From Lachnospiraceae bacterium (GTDB taxonomy: Bacteria > Bacillota > Clostridia > Lachnospirales > Lachnospiraceae), in assembly GCA_910575555.1 (NCBI GenBank), contig CAJTFX010000007.1, positions 1 through 64,000 on the forward strand: a stretch of DNA of 64,000 nt, given 5' to 3'. A program made the position numbers and the translations under genes. The number at the start of each line of letters is the position of its first letter. The stretch's first letter is position 1. A model generated the notes under the pieces. The model worked only from the letters and a program-made list of their open reading frames with translations, was not told the DNA's origin and searched no databases. This document shows, piece by piece, positions 7,468 to 16,490 of the stretch.

Positions 7468-9216
7468 TTAATACCTCCCTTTTCTGGTATCCCGCATTCC
7501 AAACCCCCAAAGCTCCTGATGAAATGCGCTTCGCCTGGAATATCTGCTCCGGTATGCTTCCAACGTTTTAGCTTTCGCACCCTCTTCGCCCCTGGACTCC
7601 TTCACTTCCCCCAGAGCCGCAGCGAAAGCCGCACACTCCCCGTAATACTTCCTGCGGTTATTTTCCATAATTCCTGTCACCCGCAGTTCCACCCAACGTT
7701 CCAGTTTTCGGATGATTTCCACCGCTTCTTCCTCCGGCATCCGCACATGCTCCCGCCACTTTAAGAACTTCTGCCAGAAAAACTGCTGCTCCTCTAAATC
7801 TGTGCTTTTACCGGTTCCCTTTAAGTAACTTTCTTTATCAAACTGAATTGAATTTAAAGCTCTTCGGCACATACTCCCGCAGCCTGCCGGGAGACTCTCT
7901 CCCTGATAAAAATACAAAAACAGGAGAGCCATGCCTTCTTTCATAAAAGTAGATGACCAGCCCAACGCCTTTCTCTCATTCATTCCTCTATCTATCATCT
8001 CACGGATTTTTCCGGTGAAAAACAGCATTGTAAAATACATATTGCGGCTGCCATAATCATTCGTCCTGCCGCCTGGCACATTGTCAGAAACAATACCCAT
8101 AAAAACCTGTTTTGCTCCTTTCTGACTTTTTCCGTATTCCTCTGACTCCAATACCAGACGGAGATAATTCACCGGACTGCTGACGGAGCGAAAGGCCTCC
8201 AGCCAGCACCGCTCGGCTTCCTCCTGATCCTGCAGTTCCAGGGCAAATTCCGCTGTAACAAGAGCTGCCTGGCTTCTTACCTGCCGGTCTGTTCCAATGC
8301 GTGATACTGCTTCTTTTCCAATTTCCATTCCCTCTTTGGCCTGTCCGCCTGCCTTGTACTGTTCCAATACCTGTAAATACAGTTTGGGATGGTTATCCGC
8401 ATATTTTCTCGCCGCATCCAGCAGAAGCTTTGGGCTGTCTGCCAATGAAACGGCTTCCTTTATGAGCCGCTGTGCCATTTTGCCGGAAACATTGCCCAAA
8501 TATCCAATCCATAATCCCAGAAATTCCTGAAAAAATTCCAGTTCTTTCGGACTTTTCTGCATCATCAGTTCCAGAGTGGCTTTCTCACTGGCGGTATTTA
8601 CAAACATCCAGTAAAGAGCCTTGGGCTTCTCTTCCAGATCATTTCCCCAATAAGCTGACAAAAGCGCCTCCAGCACAAACTTCTCATAATCAACAGAAGC
8701 GATCTTTTGTTCGGCCAAATCTTTCAGGGAAAAATCTGTTTCAGCGTAATCTCCCTCTGCGCAGATTTCCATTGTCAGAAGAAAATCTGCCAGTTCATAA
8801 CATTCCTGATACAGTTCTCTGTCTATGCATTTATGTACCAGGCTAACCCCTTCCTCAATGTCTCCGCAGATATTTTCCGGATCTTCGTAGAAAAATTCTT
8901 CTCCTTCACCGTACCAGTCATCATATTCTTCATTCAGCACTTCCTGCAGCATTACCTCTCCATCATGGATTCGTTCTAACTTATCCATGTTCTTTCGAAT
9001 GTCCGCCTTCAATTGTTCCTTATCAGATGCATCCTGCCTGCTGATTTCTTCCCTGTCCGTACTTAAACCTGAAAAAGAATTTAAGCGTTCCAGAAACTCT
9101 TCCCTTTTATACTCCGGAACGCTGCGTGCACAATCGTGCAGGAATGCCGCCAGATTTTCCGATGGCATATTCCCTGTAATTTTATCTGTTTTCCTGATAA
9201 ATTCTGTGAAATTCAT
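7468..9216 (-). CDS. large helical-repeat protein of unknown function
   Basis: I do not recognise a named family. The 582-residue protein has no signal peptide or membrane segment and is rich in Glu, Leu and Ala. Helix pairs such as ALVTAEFALELQDQEEAERC, SPKLLLDAARKYADNHPKLY and LYQECYELADFLLTMEICAE suggest TPR-like alpha-solenoid repeats. The N-terminal 100 residues are acidic and probably helical (DKEQLKADIRKNMDKLERIH). The start has AAGGGGC upstream. It directly precedes the broken HipA-like gene. A scaffold or regulatory role is possible but is inference. Confidence 0.7.
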   Translation of the reverse strand: MNFTEFIRKTDKITGNMPSENLAAFLHDCARSVPEYKREEFLERLNSFSGLSTDREEISRQDASDKEQLKADIRKNMDKLERIHDGEVMLQEVLNEEYDDWYGEGEEFFYEDPENICGDIEEGVSLVHKCIDRELYQECYELADFLLTMEICAEGDYAETDFSLKDLAEQKIASVDYEKFVLEALLSAYWGNDLEEKPKALYWMFVNTASEKATLELMMQKSPKELEFFQEFLGLWIGYLGNVSGKMAQRLIKEAVSLADSPKLLLDAARKYADNHPKLYLQVLEQYKAGGQAKEGMEIGKEAVSRIGTDRQVRSQAALVTAEFALELQDQEEAERCWLEAFRSVSSPVNYLRLVLESEEYGKSQKGAKQVFMGIVSDNVPGGRTNDYGSRNMYFTMLFFTGKIREMIDRGMNERKALGWSSTFMKEGMALLFLYFYQGESLPAGCGSMCRRALNSIQFDKESYLKGTGKSTDLEEQQFFWQKFLKWREHVRMPEEEAVEIIRKLERWVELRVTGIMENNRRKYYGECAAFAAALGEVKESRGEEGAKAKTLEAYRSRYSRRSAFHQELWGFGMRDTRKGRY

Positions 9217-9264
9217 ATTTTGCCCCTTGCCTTTTCATACGTATGTTAAAATGACCTGAATCAC

Positions 9265-10305
9265 TTACTTATTTCTGAAATTATAAGAATCTTCCGGCAA
9301 ACCATTAAGCTCACATGTGTAAATATTATACATTTTTCCCGAAGCTTCCCTCTGTTTTCTTACCACTTTCCCTTTTTCTATCAGGTACTCCAGATGGGAC
9401 AACGTTTCTCCTACTGCAAACCATTTCTGTTTCTCCGGCGCCTGCTCCCAGCTTTTTCCACGCAGAGACCAGGTAAGCCCGGCTGCGATTTCGTAAGCTC
9501 CTCCCGGCTGCTTTTTTATAATTTCCAGAATTTCCTCAAGACGCTTTTTGTGGTGCAGTTTGATTTCTTCTACCCGCTGCCGCAAAGTTTTATCTGAAAG
9601 ATTCCGGTGGGCCGGAAATGCAGTTTTCACTTCATACTCCAGAATCCTGTCCAGATTTTTCAGATAACACCCCAGAGGATTTTCCATTTCAGGCCAGTTT
9701 GTAATGTTGGGAGTAATGTCAAACAGCACATGGTCTGAGGTAAACATAATTTTTTCTTTTTCCAGATAGCAGCACATCAGGCCCGGTGTATGTCCCGGCA
9801 TCTCAAGGGCGGTCACTTTCACAGACCCTACCAAAATCTCATCTCCGTCCTGAAGCTCTGTCACCGCAAATTCCCGATTGGGCATGTAGATCTTGGCCGG
9901 ATTTTTGTTTTCCGCCTCATAATATTTTTCCGGCGGATATCCTTCTGCCAGATACATCAAATCCCGTAGCTGGCGGATGGCGCCCGACATCAGCTTCTGA
10001 AGATACCGATGCTCTGTTTTTCCCATATAAATACAGGTGTCCGGATAATCAAAATACTGAGCCAGTCCTGAATGATCCGAATGCAGATGCGTCACAAAAA
10101 GCCTGGTATGCTCCGGGGAAATTCCCAGTTCCTCCAATCCCTCCATCAATACCTGCAGACACTCTTCATTGCGGAAGCCTGTGTCAATTACCAGACTTTC
10201 CCCGCCGTCCATAATTACATAACAATTTAAATTTTTCAAAGGATTTCCTGTCAGGGGAATATCGATCCGGTAAATGTCCGGATGCTGAAATACCTGTTCT
10301 GTCAT
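9265..10305 (-). CDS. MBL-fold metallo-hydrolase
   Basis: This 346-residue cytoplasmic enzyme has the metallo-beta-lactamase metal-binding motif THLHSDHSGLA, a second His in ALEMPGHTPGLMCC and a C-terminal His in FPAHRNLSDK. The domain occupies about residues 15-240. It is followed by a helical C-terminal segment (VEEIKLHHKKRLEEILEII) and a winged-helix-like region seen in similar hydrolases that act on thioesters or RNA. The exact substrate is unknown. The start has AAAGGATG upstream. No operon partner is evident: the flanking genes are separated by gaps. Confidence 0.85.
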   Translation of the reverse strand: MTEQVFQHPDIYRIDIPLTGNPLKNLNCYVIMDGGESLVIDTGFRNEECLQVLMEGLEELGISPEHTRLFVTHLHSDHSGLAQYFDYPDTCIYMGKTEHRYLQKLMSGAIRQLRDLMYLAEGYPPEKYYEAENKNPAKIYMPNREFAVTELQDGDEILVGSVKVTALEMPGHTPGLMCCYLEKEKIMFTSDHVLFDITPNITNWPEMENPLGCYLKNLDRILEYEVKTAFPAHRNLSDKTLRQRVEEIKLHHKKRLEEILEIIKKQPGGAYEIAAGLTWSLRGKSWEQAPEKQKWFAVGETLSHLEYLIEKGKVVRKQREASGKMYNIYTCELNGLPEDSYNFRNK

Positions 10306-10352
10306 ATTATCATCCTTTCCAAAATTATTCTACCACATTATATTTGGAAACG

Positions 10353-10595
10353 CTATGGCTGTTTTTCTGCCGCCTCACTTCTTTTATATAATATCATGCT
10401 TCCACCCCTGTCTCGTCCCGCAGGGTCCAGGCCGTTTGTGGGTTCATCAAAACCAGGGCTTTCTCCACCAGTAAGCGGCTGATCTGCCCTGCCAGCTCCA
10501 CCAGAACAGGATATCCATTCAGAGGAAATCTGTCTGTGATCTTTAAAAGCTGCAAACAGAAAATTTTCATTCAATCTCCATTTGCAGCATTCCAT
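10353..10595 (-). pseudogene. relic of an ABC transporter ATPase
   Basis: In the 340-bp gap between the hydrolase and the SNF transporter, the minus strand contains LTGGESPGFDEPTNGLDPAG. This recalls a degraded signature loop, Walker B and D-loop (DEPTNGLDP) of an ABC ATPase. Nothing else of the domain is recognisable, and no Walker A is present. It is most likely the trace of a deleted ABC gene; a chance match is possible. Confidence 0.35.
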
Positions 10596-10644
10596 CCTGC
10601 CAGTATCAGCAATGGTTCACCTGTGTACCGGCATACCATTCTCT

Positions 10645-12051
10645 TTAAATAATTGTCAAAATTCCAATAGACTTCAGCAGCAGAATCACCAGAAGCGCAG
10701 GCGCAATAAAACGCACCATCACAATATAAAGCTGCTTCCTGCCGAATCTGCACCCGGTCTTTTCCACTTCGTCAATAATCGTCTTAGGCATTACCACCCA
10801 GCCAATCAGGATACATGTTCCGATTGCCACCAGCGGCATCAGACAGTTGTTGCTGATATAGTCCATAATATCCAATACCTGGGCATGGGCCCCGTTGGGC
10901 AGCACAATGTCAAAATACAGTTTGTTATAGCCAAGGCACACCAGCACGCCTCCTGCCAGCGCAATCACCGTTTCCAGGATTGTGGCTTTGGTTCTGGACA
11001 TATGGAACTGATCCATAAAACTGGACACAACCGCTTCCATTACTGATACCGCGCTTGTCAGGGCAGCGAATAATACCATGGCAAAAAACAGCGCGCCTAT
11101 CAGATTTCCAATCCTGCCCATGGAGGAAAATACTTTAGGCAGCGACACAAACATCAGACTGGGACCGGAAGCCTCCATCCCCGCTTGTCCCATAAACGTA
11201 TACACAGCCGGAATAATCATAACCCCTGCTAAAAATGCAACCGCTGTGTCAAAAATCTCAATCTGGTTGATGGATTTTACCAGATTTGCATCATCTTTCA
11301 CATAAGAGCCATAGGCAATCATAATTCCCATAGCCACGCTGAGGCTGAAAAACAACTGGCCCATCGCATCTAAGAGAACTGTAAAAAATCCTTTCACGGT
11401 CAGCCCTTCAAAACTTGGAATCACATAGATCCAGAATCCTTCCAGTCCGGTTCTGGTAACTCCTGATTCATCTGTGGCATGAATCGTCAGGGAAAAAGCA
11501 GAGATTCCAACTACCATCAGAAGCAGCAGCGGCATCAGCACCTTTGAAAAAGATTCAATCCCGTGGTTCACGCCCCGGTAAATAATCACCGCCACAACCA
11601 GCAGAAATGCAATCATAAATATCAGCGGCTCTGCCGTTCCCGTAATGTACCCCGTAAAATATCCGTCTGCCGAGGCGCTGCTGCCCTGCCCGGTCAGATA
11701 TGCCAGCAGGTATTTCACCACCCAGCCGCCGATCACGCTGTAATAAGGCATAATAATCACCGGCACCAGACAGGCCAGTATACCCAGAAATCCCCACTTT
11801 TCCTTCAGCTTTCCATAAGCTGTCAAAGGGCTCTGTTTCGTTTTCCTGCCTATGGCAATCTCAGTGGTAAGCAGCGTAAATCCAAAGGTCAGCGCCAGTA
11901 TCAGGTAAATCACCAGAAACAGCCCGCCTCCGTCCTTTGCCGCCAGATACGGAAACCGCCAGATGTTTCCCAATCCTACTGCGCTTCCCGCCGCCGCAAG
12001 CACAAAACCAATTGATCCTGAAAATGAATGTCTGTTTTTTTCTTTTTCCAT
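10645..12051 (-). CDS. sodium:neurotransmitter symporter family (SNF/NSS) transporter
   Basis: The 468-residue integral membrane protein begins with the family hallmark GSIGFVLAAAGSAVGLGNIWRFPYL, here cited as the segment around residues 11-35, where TM1 binds sodium and substrate. About eleven or twelve membrane segments follow in the LeuT fold. AMGQLFFSLSVAMGIMIAYG corresponds to the unwound TM6 region. Bacterial members are Na+-driven amino-acid importers; which amino acid is taken up is not visible. It has its own promoter facing away from the AAA ATPase gene. Confidence 0.9.
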   Translation of the reverse strand: MEKEKNRHSFSGSIGFVLAAAGSAVGLGNIWRFPYLAAKDGGGLFLVIYLILALTFGFTLLTTEIAIGRKTKQSPLTAYGKLKEKWGFLGILACLVPVIIMPYYSVIGGWVVKYLLAYLTGQGSSASADGYFTGYITGTAEPLIFMIAFLLVVAVIIYRGVNHGIESFSKVLMPLLLLMVVGISAFSLTIHATDESGVTRTGLEGFWIYVIPSFEGLTVKGFFTVLLDAMGQLFFSLSVAMGIMIAYGSYVKDDANLVKSINQIEIFDTAVAFLAGVMIIPAVYTFMGQAGMEASGPSLMFVSLPKVFSSMGRIGNLIGALFFAMVLFAALTSAVSVMEAVVSSFMDQFHMSRTKATILETVIALAGGVLVCLGYNKLYFDIVLPNGAHAQVLDIMDYISNNCLMPLVAIGTCILIGWVVMPKTIIDEVEKTGCRFGRKQLYIVMVRFIAPALLVILLLKSIGILTII

Positions 12052-12108
12052 TTCTTCTATGGGGAAATTCCCCCGCTCCCTTCCTGTAAAATTAAATAAA
12101 CTGTTCCC

Positions 12109-12136
12109 ATTATACTATAGGTCAGCTGGATTTCAA
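12109..12136 (-). promoter_or_regulatory. sigma-A promoter for the SNF transporter
   Basis: Read on the minus strand, TTGAAA and TATAAT are separated by 16 nt, about 60 nt before the transporter start. The match to the housekeeping consensus is good. Confidence 0.6.
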
Positions 12137-12172
12137 ACCTTTTCTTCAAAATTTTAAAGAAAAACTGATTTC

Positions 12173-12201
12173 TTGACATTCCAATAAAAAATGATTAAAA
12201 T
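12173..12201 (+). promoter_or_regulatory. sigma-A promoter for the AAA/DUF4143 gene
   Basis: TTGACA and TAAAAT are separated by exactly 17 nt, about 105 nt before the proposed TTG start of the ATPase gene. It is a near-consensus promoter. Confidence 0.65.
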
Positions 12202-12306
12202 AAATTTACACTTTAAATTACTCGTTCATGAACACAGAAATTTTCCGAATTTACAGTGTCATTTGCCAAAGGGCTAACCGGGCATATAAGCAAAGGGGGA
12301 ATTTAT

Positions 12307-13533
12307 TTGTACATTCAGCGGCATTTGGAAAAACAAATCAAAAAAGCATCTGGATATTATCCTGTAATCATGGTATGTGGCCAACGGCAGGTAGGAAAAT
12401 CCACGATGCTGAACCGCATCAGAGAAAAGGAGCGCCGTTATGTCACATTAGACGACGGAACCGCAAGAAGACTGGCAGAGAAAGATCCTGCGCTTTTTTT
12501 TGAAACCTATGGTTCCCCCCTTTTGATTGATGAATTCCAACGCGTACCGTCACTTCTTCTGGAAATGAAACGCATCGTCGATCAAAAGGCACTGGCCGGG
12601 GAAGACAACAGCGGAATGTACTGGCTTACCGGTTCTCAGAAATTTCATATGATGAAAAACGTATCAGATTCTCTGGCCGGCAGAATCGCTGTATTTGACA
12701 TGTCCAGCCTGTCCGCTGCAGAACTTGACGGCAGGAAAGCCTGTTTCTTCCACCCCTCCATGGAACATCTCTGCGAAAGAATGCAGCATTTTCAGCCTAA
12801 AAATATCCACGAAATCTATCAGCGGATATTCCAAGGCGGCATGCCAAAGCTGATCTCCGCAGATCTAGACAGGGAGCGCTATTATATGGATTACGTCAAT
12901 ACCTACTTAGAACGCGACATCAAAGAACTGGCGTCTGTGGGAAAACTCAGTGAATTTTACGATTTCCTGGTATTTCTGGCAGCCAGAACCTCCATGGAAC
13001 TGAAATACAGTGAAATTGCAAATGCTATCGGCATATCCTCCCCTACGGTAAAAGAATGGTTATCCATTCTGGAACGCTCCGGCATTATTTTTATCCTGCG
13101 TCCCTACTTTAGCAATATCACAAGCCGGTTGGTGAAAACGCCAAAACTGTACTTTCTGGATACCGGCCTTGCTGCGTATCTTTGCAGATGGCCCGATGCC
13201 CAAACACTGGAATTCGGCGCTATGGACGGGGCGTTTTTTGAAACCTATGTAGTCAGTGAAATTATAAAAAACTATTATAATGCCGGGAAAAGGCCAGATT
13301 TCTATTATTATCGGGATGTTGACGGAAAAGAGGTGGATTTGCTGTTCACAATAGGAAATAAATTATATCCTTTCGAAATTAAAAAAGCAAAATCTCCAAA
13401 CCATGCGGACAGAAATTTTTCCGTACTGAACAAATTAAAAATGGATGTTCAGCCAGGAATCATTCTGTGCATGGCAGACGAAATGCTCCCTTACAGCCGC
13501 GATACATGGTATTTCCCTGCAGCGGCAATTTGA
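12307..13533 (+). CDS. AAA_14/DUF4143 ATP-binding protein
   Basis: The protein has an N-terminal P-loop ATPase domain (Walker A CGQRQVGKSTML, Walker B PLLIDEFQRVPSL) and a C-terminal DUF4143 domain with a PD-(D/E)xK-like nuclease core (FYYYRDVDGKEVDLLF, LYPFEIKKAKSP). This architecture is common in gut bacteria and often horizontally acquired; the function is not established. The TTG at 12307 is chosen as start because AAAGGGGG lies 7 nt upstream. An in-frame GTG at 12256 has no ribosome site and would add 17 unlikely residues. The gene stands alone with its own promoter and terminator. Confidence 0.85.
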   Translation: MYIQRHLEKQIKKASGYYPVIMVCGQRQVGKSTMLNRIREKERRYVTLDDGTARRLAEKDPALFFETYGSPLLIDEFQRVPSLLLEMKRIVDQKALAGEDNSGMYWLTGSQKFHMMKNVSDSLAGRIAVFDMSSLSAAELDGRKACFFHPSMEHLCERMQHFQPKNIHEIYQRIFQGGMPKLISADLDRERYYMDYVNTYLERDIKELASVGKLSEFYDFLVFLAARTSMELKYSEIANAIGISSPTVKEWLSILERSGIIFILRPYFSNITSRLVKTPKLYFLDTGLAAYLCRWPDAQTLEFGAMDGAFFETYVVSEIIKNYYNAGKRPDFYYYRDVDGKEVDLLFTIGNKLYPFEIKKAKSPNHADRNFSVLNKLKMDVQPGIILCMADEMLPYSRDTWYFPAAAI

Positions 13534-13631
13534 ATTGGGAAAACCCTTCCATACGCAATGCGAAAAAGTGGGCGCCGCAAAACCATCAAATTAGATGATT
13601 GAGGGATACCCTCGCTCTATGCACAGAAATG

Positions 13632-13680
13632 GAGCTGTTGCTCCGTAGATTATTCATCTACTTTTGCAACAGCCCCTTCT
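13632..13680 (+). terminator. intrinsic terminator after the AAA/DUF4143 gene
   Basis: GGAGCTGTTGC pairs with GCAACAGCCCC around an inner hairpin (GTAGAT / ATCTAC at 13645-13661), followed by TTCTTTG. It lies about 100 nt after the stop codon. Confidence 0.6.
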
Positions 13681-13689
13681 TTGTATAGA

Positions 13690-13729
13690 ATTATAGATTA
13701 TTTGATCTAACCCAAAATCAAATCTATAA
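13690..13729 (-). terminator. terminator-like inverted repeat after the secreted repeat protein
   Basis: ATAGATT(AT)TTGAT and ATCAAATCTAT form an AT-rich inverted repeat 15-50 nt beyond the stop of the minus-strand gene. The stem is weak, so its termination strength is uncertain. Confidence 0.4.
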
Positions 13730-13743
13730 TTTCTAACCGTTTT

Positions 13744-15424
13744 TTATTTCTTTACGCTTTTGCTCTGTTTTGTTTTACTCCATGAGCCATACAAGATTTT
13801 CGTCTTTCCTCCTGTTTTCACCGTTTTGTAAGAACGTACGCGGAAATAATACTTCTTTCCCGGTTTCAGCTTTTTAACTGTTACAGCTGTGGTTTTAATT
13901 TTTTTCACCTTGATCGTTTTAATGCCTTTTTTAAAGTTTTTGTTCGTACTGTACTGGATCTGATAACCTGTCGCTTTGGTATCTTTTTTCCAACTTACCG
14001 ACAATTTTTTTCCTTTTAATATTTTAATAGATTTCAATGTCTGTTTTTTAGATTTTACCGTTATAGTTACTTTTACACTTTTCTCATTATAATTACTGGT
14101 AGAAGCAGCCTTAATAGTGATTACTGCAATGCCTGTGCCCTTTAAAGCCACCTTCCCTTTTTTATCCACTATGGCAACTTTTTTATTAGAGCTGCTATAA
14201 GTTAAGGCCCCATTTCCTGCTGTTCTCTTGGCCTTTAATGAAAAAGCCTTGCTTCCATAAACTTTTGAATAACTTTTACCGCAGGAAATAATCTGGGACG
14301 CTTTACCAATGGTAAACCCTTTCTTTACACTTCCAGTATAATTCCCAATTCCTGTAAGCACCGCTGACGCTGTCCCGGCATTAATATGATTTTCATAACT
14401 TACAGAATAATCTGTGCCCGGCCTCAACACATAGTTCCCATCTTTTACCGTAATTCCCGGCTCCTGAGGCTTTCCATTATACACAGAGGATGCTGCGTTC
14501 ACAGTCACCGAACATGAAGATATATCCTTCCCAGAAAGCTCTGTGTTAGAATCGCCTGGACGGCTATTTCCCAACTGAATTCTAACAGGCATAGTCCGCC
14601 CAGATAATTTATAACGGTTGGATATATCATATTCATAGGTCACTTCTTCTGGAATACTTGCCGCATTTTCCCACATAATGCCATTTGCAACAGCTGTTCC
14701 GCTGGAAAGGTTTTTCACTTTTACAGGATCAAATCCACCATATTGAGACAGATTCAATACATACTTTCCAGAAGCTGCGCCACGAACACTCTCTGTAATC
14801 TTTAATTCCTGAAAATCCGCACCCTTCGTCCTCGTTACCGGTTCTCGTTGAAAATCCTCTGCGGATGCCTCAAGCACCTGGTTGTCCAACTGGACATTCT
14901 CCAATACTTCATTTTCCCCTGCATCTAAACTTGTCAGCGCACCATTGACGCAGGTTAAATCCGTAAGCATCGCCTTATTGTTTGACAAATCCAGAGAAAC
15001 GATCGGATTATCGGAACATGAAAACCATTTCAAAGCAGGGTTTTTCCCTGTATCTATGGTGGCTAATTTGTTTTGTTCACAATACAGGGACTGGAGCGCA
15101 GTATTGTGAGTAACGTCCAGAGTTTCCAATTTATTGTCAGAACATGTCAATCTCTTTAAAGCGGCGCGGAAAATTACTTTCATCAATCGGCACTGCACCG
15201 TCTGACTCCGCCAATGCCTTGATTTCATTGGACTCCATTCTTTGTAACGGCTGCTCCCATTGATTGAGCACCGAATCTTCCAGTATAATTTCCTGGTTTT
15301 CTTTTTCCATCTCTGAAGCCTGTACCTGGAGAACGTTACTGTCCCCCACACACAAATTCAGAGAACTGGCTGCAAGAGCAAAGGATGCTGCTAACGCAAC
15401 CGCTCGCTTCCTGTTTCTTTTCAT
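13744..15424 (-). pseudogene. secreted leucine-rich-repeat/Ig-like surface protein, frameshifted
   Basis: A signal peptide begins at ATG 15424 (MKRNRKRAVALAASFALAAS) and its frame runs to AVPIDESNFPRRFKE, ending at 15137. A different frame carries the rest of the protein from about 15180 to 13744. It has short leucine-rich repeats (KRLTCSDNKLETLDV, LQSLYCEQNKLATID), an MBG/YDG-like domain (YNGKPQEPGITVKDGNY), a bacterial Ig-like segment (VAIVDKKGKVALKGTG) and a final fibronectin-III-like domain (TGYQIQYSTNKNFKKG, KKYYFRVRSYK). In intact homologues DESNFP is followed by further residues before the first repeat, so a deletion with frameshift at about 15170 is likely. No cell-wall anchor motif is visible. 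Confidence 0.7.
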
Positions 15425-15597
15425 ATTTTCTCTTATTCTGAAGATGCCGCAACAAATTAATTGCAAGCTGCGTTTTCCGCCAGTTTTTCGGCATCTTCGA
15501 CATATTTCTGACGGAAATTTCAAGTTATATACAATATAGCACATCAAGCATTAGAATACAATGCGCCCTTCTTAATTCTTTTGCATACATAATACCT

Positions 15598-16443
15598 CTA
15601 TAATTTCTGATAAATCGGCGACATCTCTTCATACGTACAGAAATAGCCGAATCCCAGGCACTTTAACAGCTCCTTCCCTTCTTCAATATAGGCCCCCAGA
15701 TGCCCCGGCTGATGACTGTCGCTTCCAACAGTAACAATCTCCCCGCCCAGCTCCCGGTACAATTTCAGTATCTCCACAGACGGGGTGGTATCCATAAGCC
15801 CATACCGGCGGTAAGAAGTATTCAGCTCCAGTCCTTTTCCATCCTGGATTACTGTTTTCAGGATTTCAGTAACTATGGGCCTGACCTTTTCAAAAGGATA
15901 GATCCCTTTCAGATCATAACGGGAAATATGATCCAGATGTCCCAGGACGCTGTACTCCTTGTACTCCCTGACCACATTCAGAAGCTCCTGATAATAAAGC
16001 TCATTGTATTCCCTCTGGCTTTTTCCCTTCTGAAACTCCTGGGTCCAGAATTCTTTGTTTTCCACCTGATGCACAGATAAAATAATAAAATCCAGGGGAT
16101 TTGCGTCAAAAAGAGCAGAATGCAGCAGCTTTTCAAACTGGGGAATGGTATGTCTTTGGATTCCGAATTCCAGCCCCATCCTGATGTCAATCCGCGTCCC
16201 GTAAATCTGCCGCAGCTCCTTTATTCTGGCTGCATATGCAGGATAATCCACATTCAAATACTGTTTATCCTTCTGTTCTGGTAAAGACAGCGGGCGCTCC
16301 CTGTCTTTTTTCACGCCGTAATCCACATGATCGGTAAAACAGATTTCATCCATCTGCATTGCTATGGCGTCTCTGATTACCTCCTCCAACGGATATACAG
16401 AATCATTGCTGAATTCCGTATGCACATGATAATCTGCAAACAT
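15598..16443 (-). CDS. PHP-domain histidinol-phosphatase family protein
   Basis: This is a PHP-fold metal-dependent phosphatase of the HisJ/HisK type. Metal ligands are visible in ADYHVHTEFSNDS, ICFTDHVDYG, IILSVHQVE, LGHLDHISRYD and the C-terminal VGSDSHQPGHLG. The 281-residue length fits histidinol-phosphatases, which hydrolyse histidinol phosphate in histidine synthesis. No other his gene is nearby, so another phosphate ester as substrate is possible. The start at 16443 has AGGAGG 6 nt upstream; an earlier in-frame ATG lacks one. Confidence 0.8.
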   Translation of the reverse strand: MFADYHVHTEFSNDSVYPLEEVIRDAIAMQMDEICFTDHVDYGVKKDRERPLSLPEQKDKQYLNVDYPAYAARIKELRQIYGTRIDIRMGLEFGIQRHTIPQFEKLLHSALFDANPLDFIILSVHQVENKEFWTQEFQKGKSQREYNELYYQELLNVVREYKEYSVLGHLDHISRYDLKGIYPFEKVRPIVTEILKTVIQDGKGLELNTSYRRYGLMDTTPSVEILKLYRELGGEIVTVGSDSHQPGHLGAYIEEGKELLKCLGFGYFCTYEEMSPIYQKL

Positions 16444-16490
16444 ATGATTCCTCCTGCCAAACATATTTCAGAGAGTGTTTGAAATATACG

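Noticed and set aside
15205-15230. A CCGCCAAT match to the Agr element core
   Set aside because: It lies within a coding region, lacks the flanking part of the element and has no -10 at the conserved distance.
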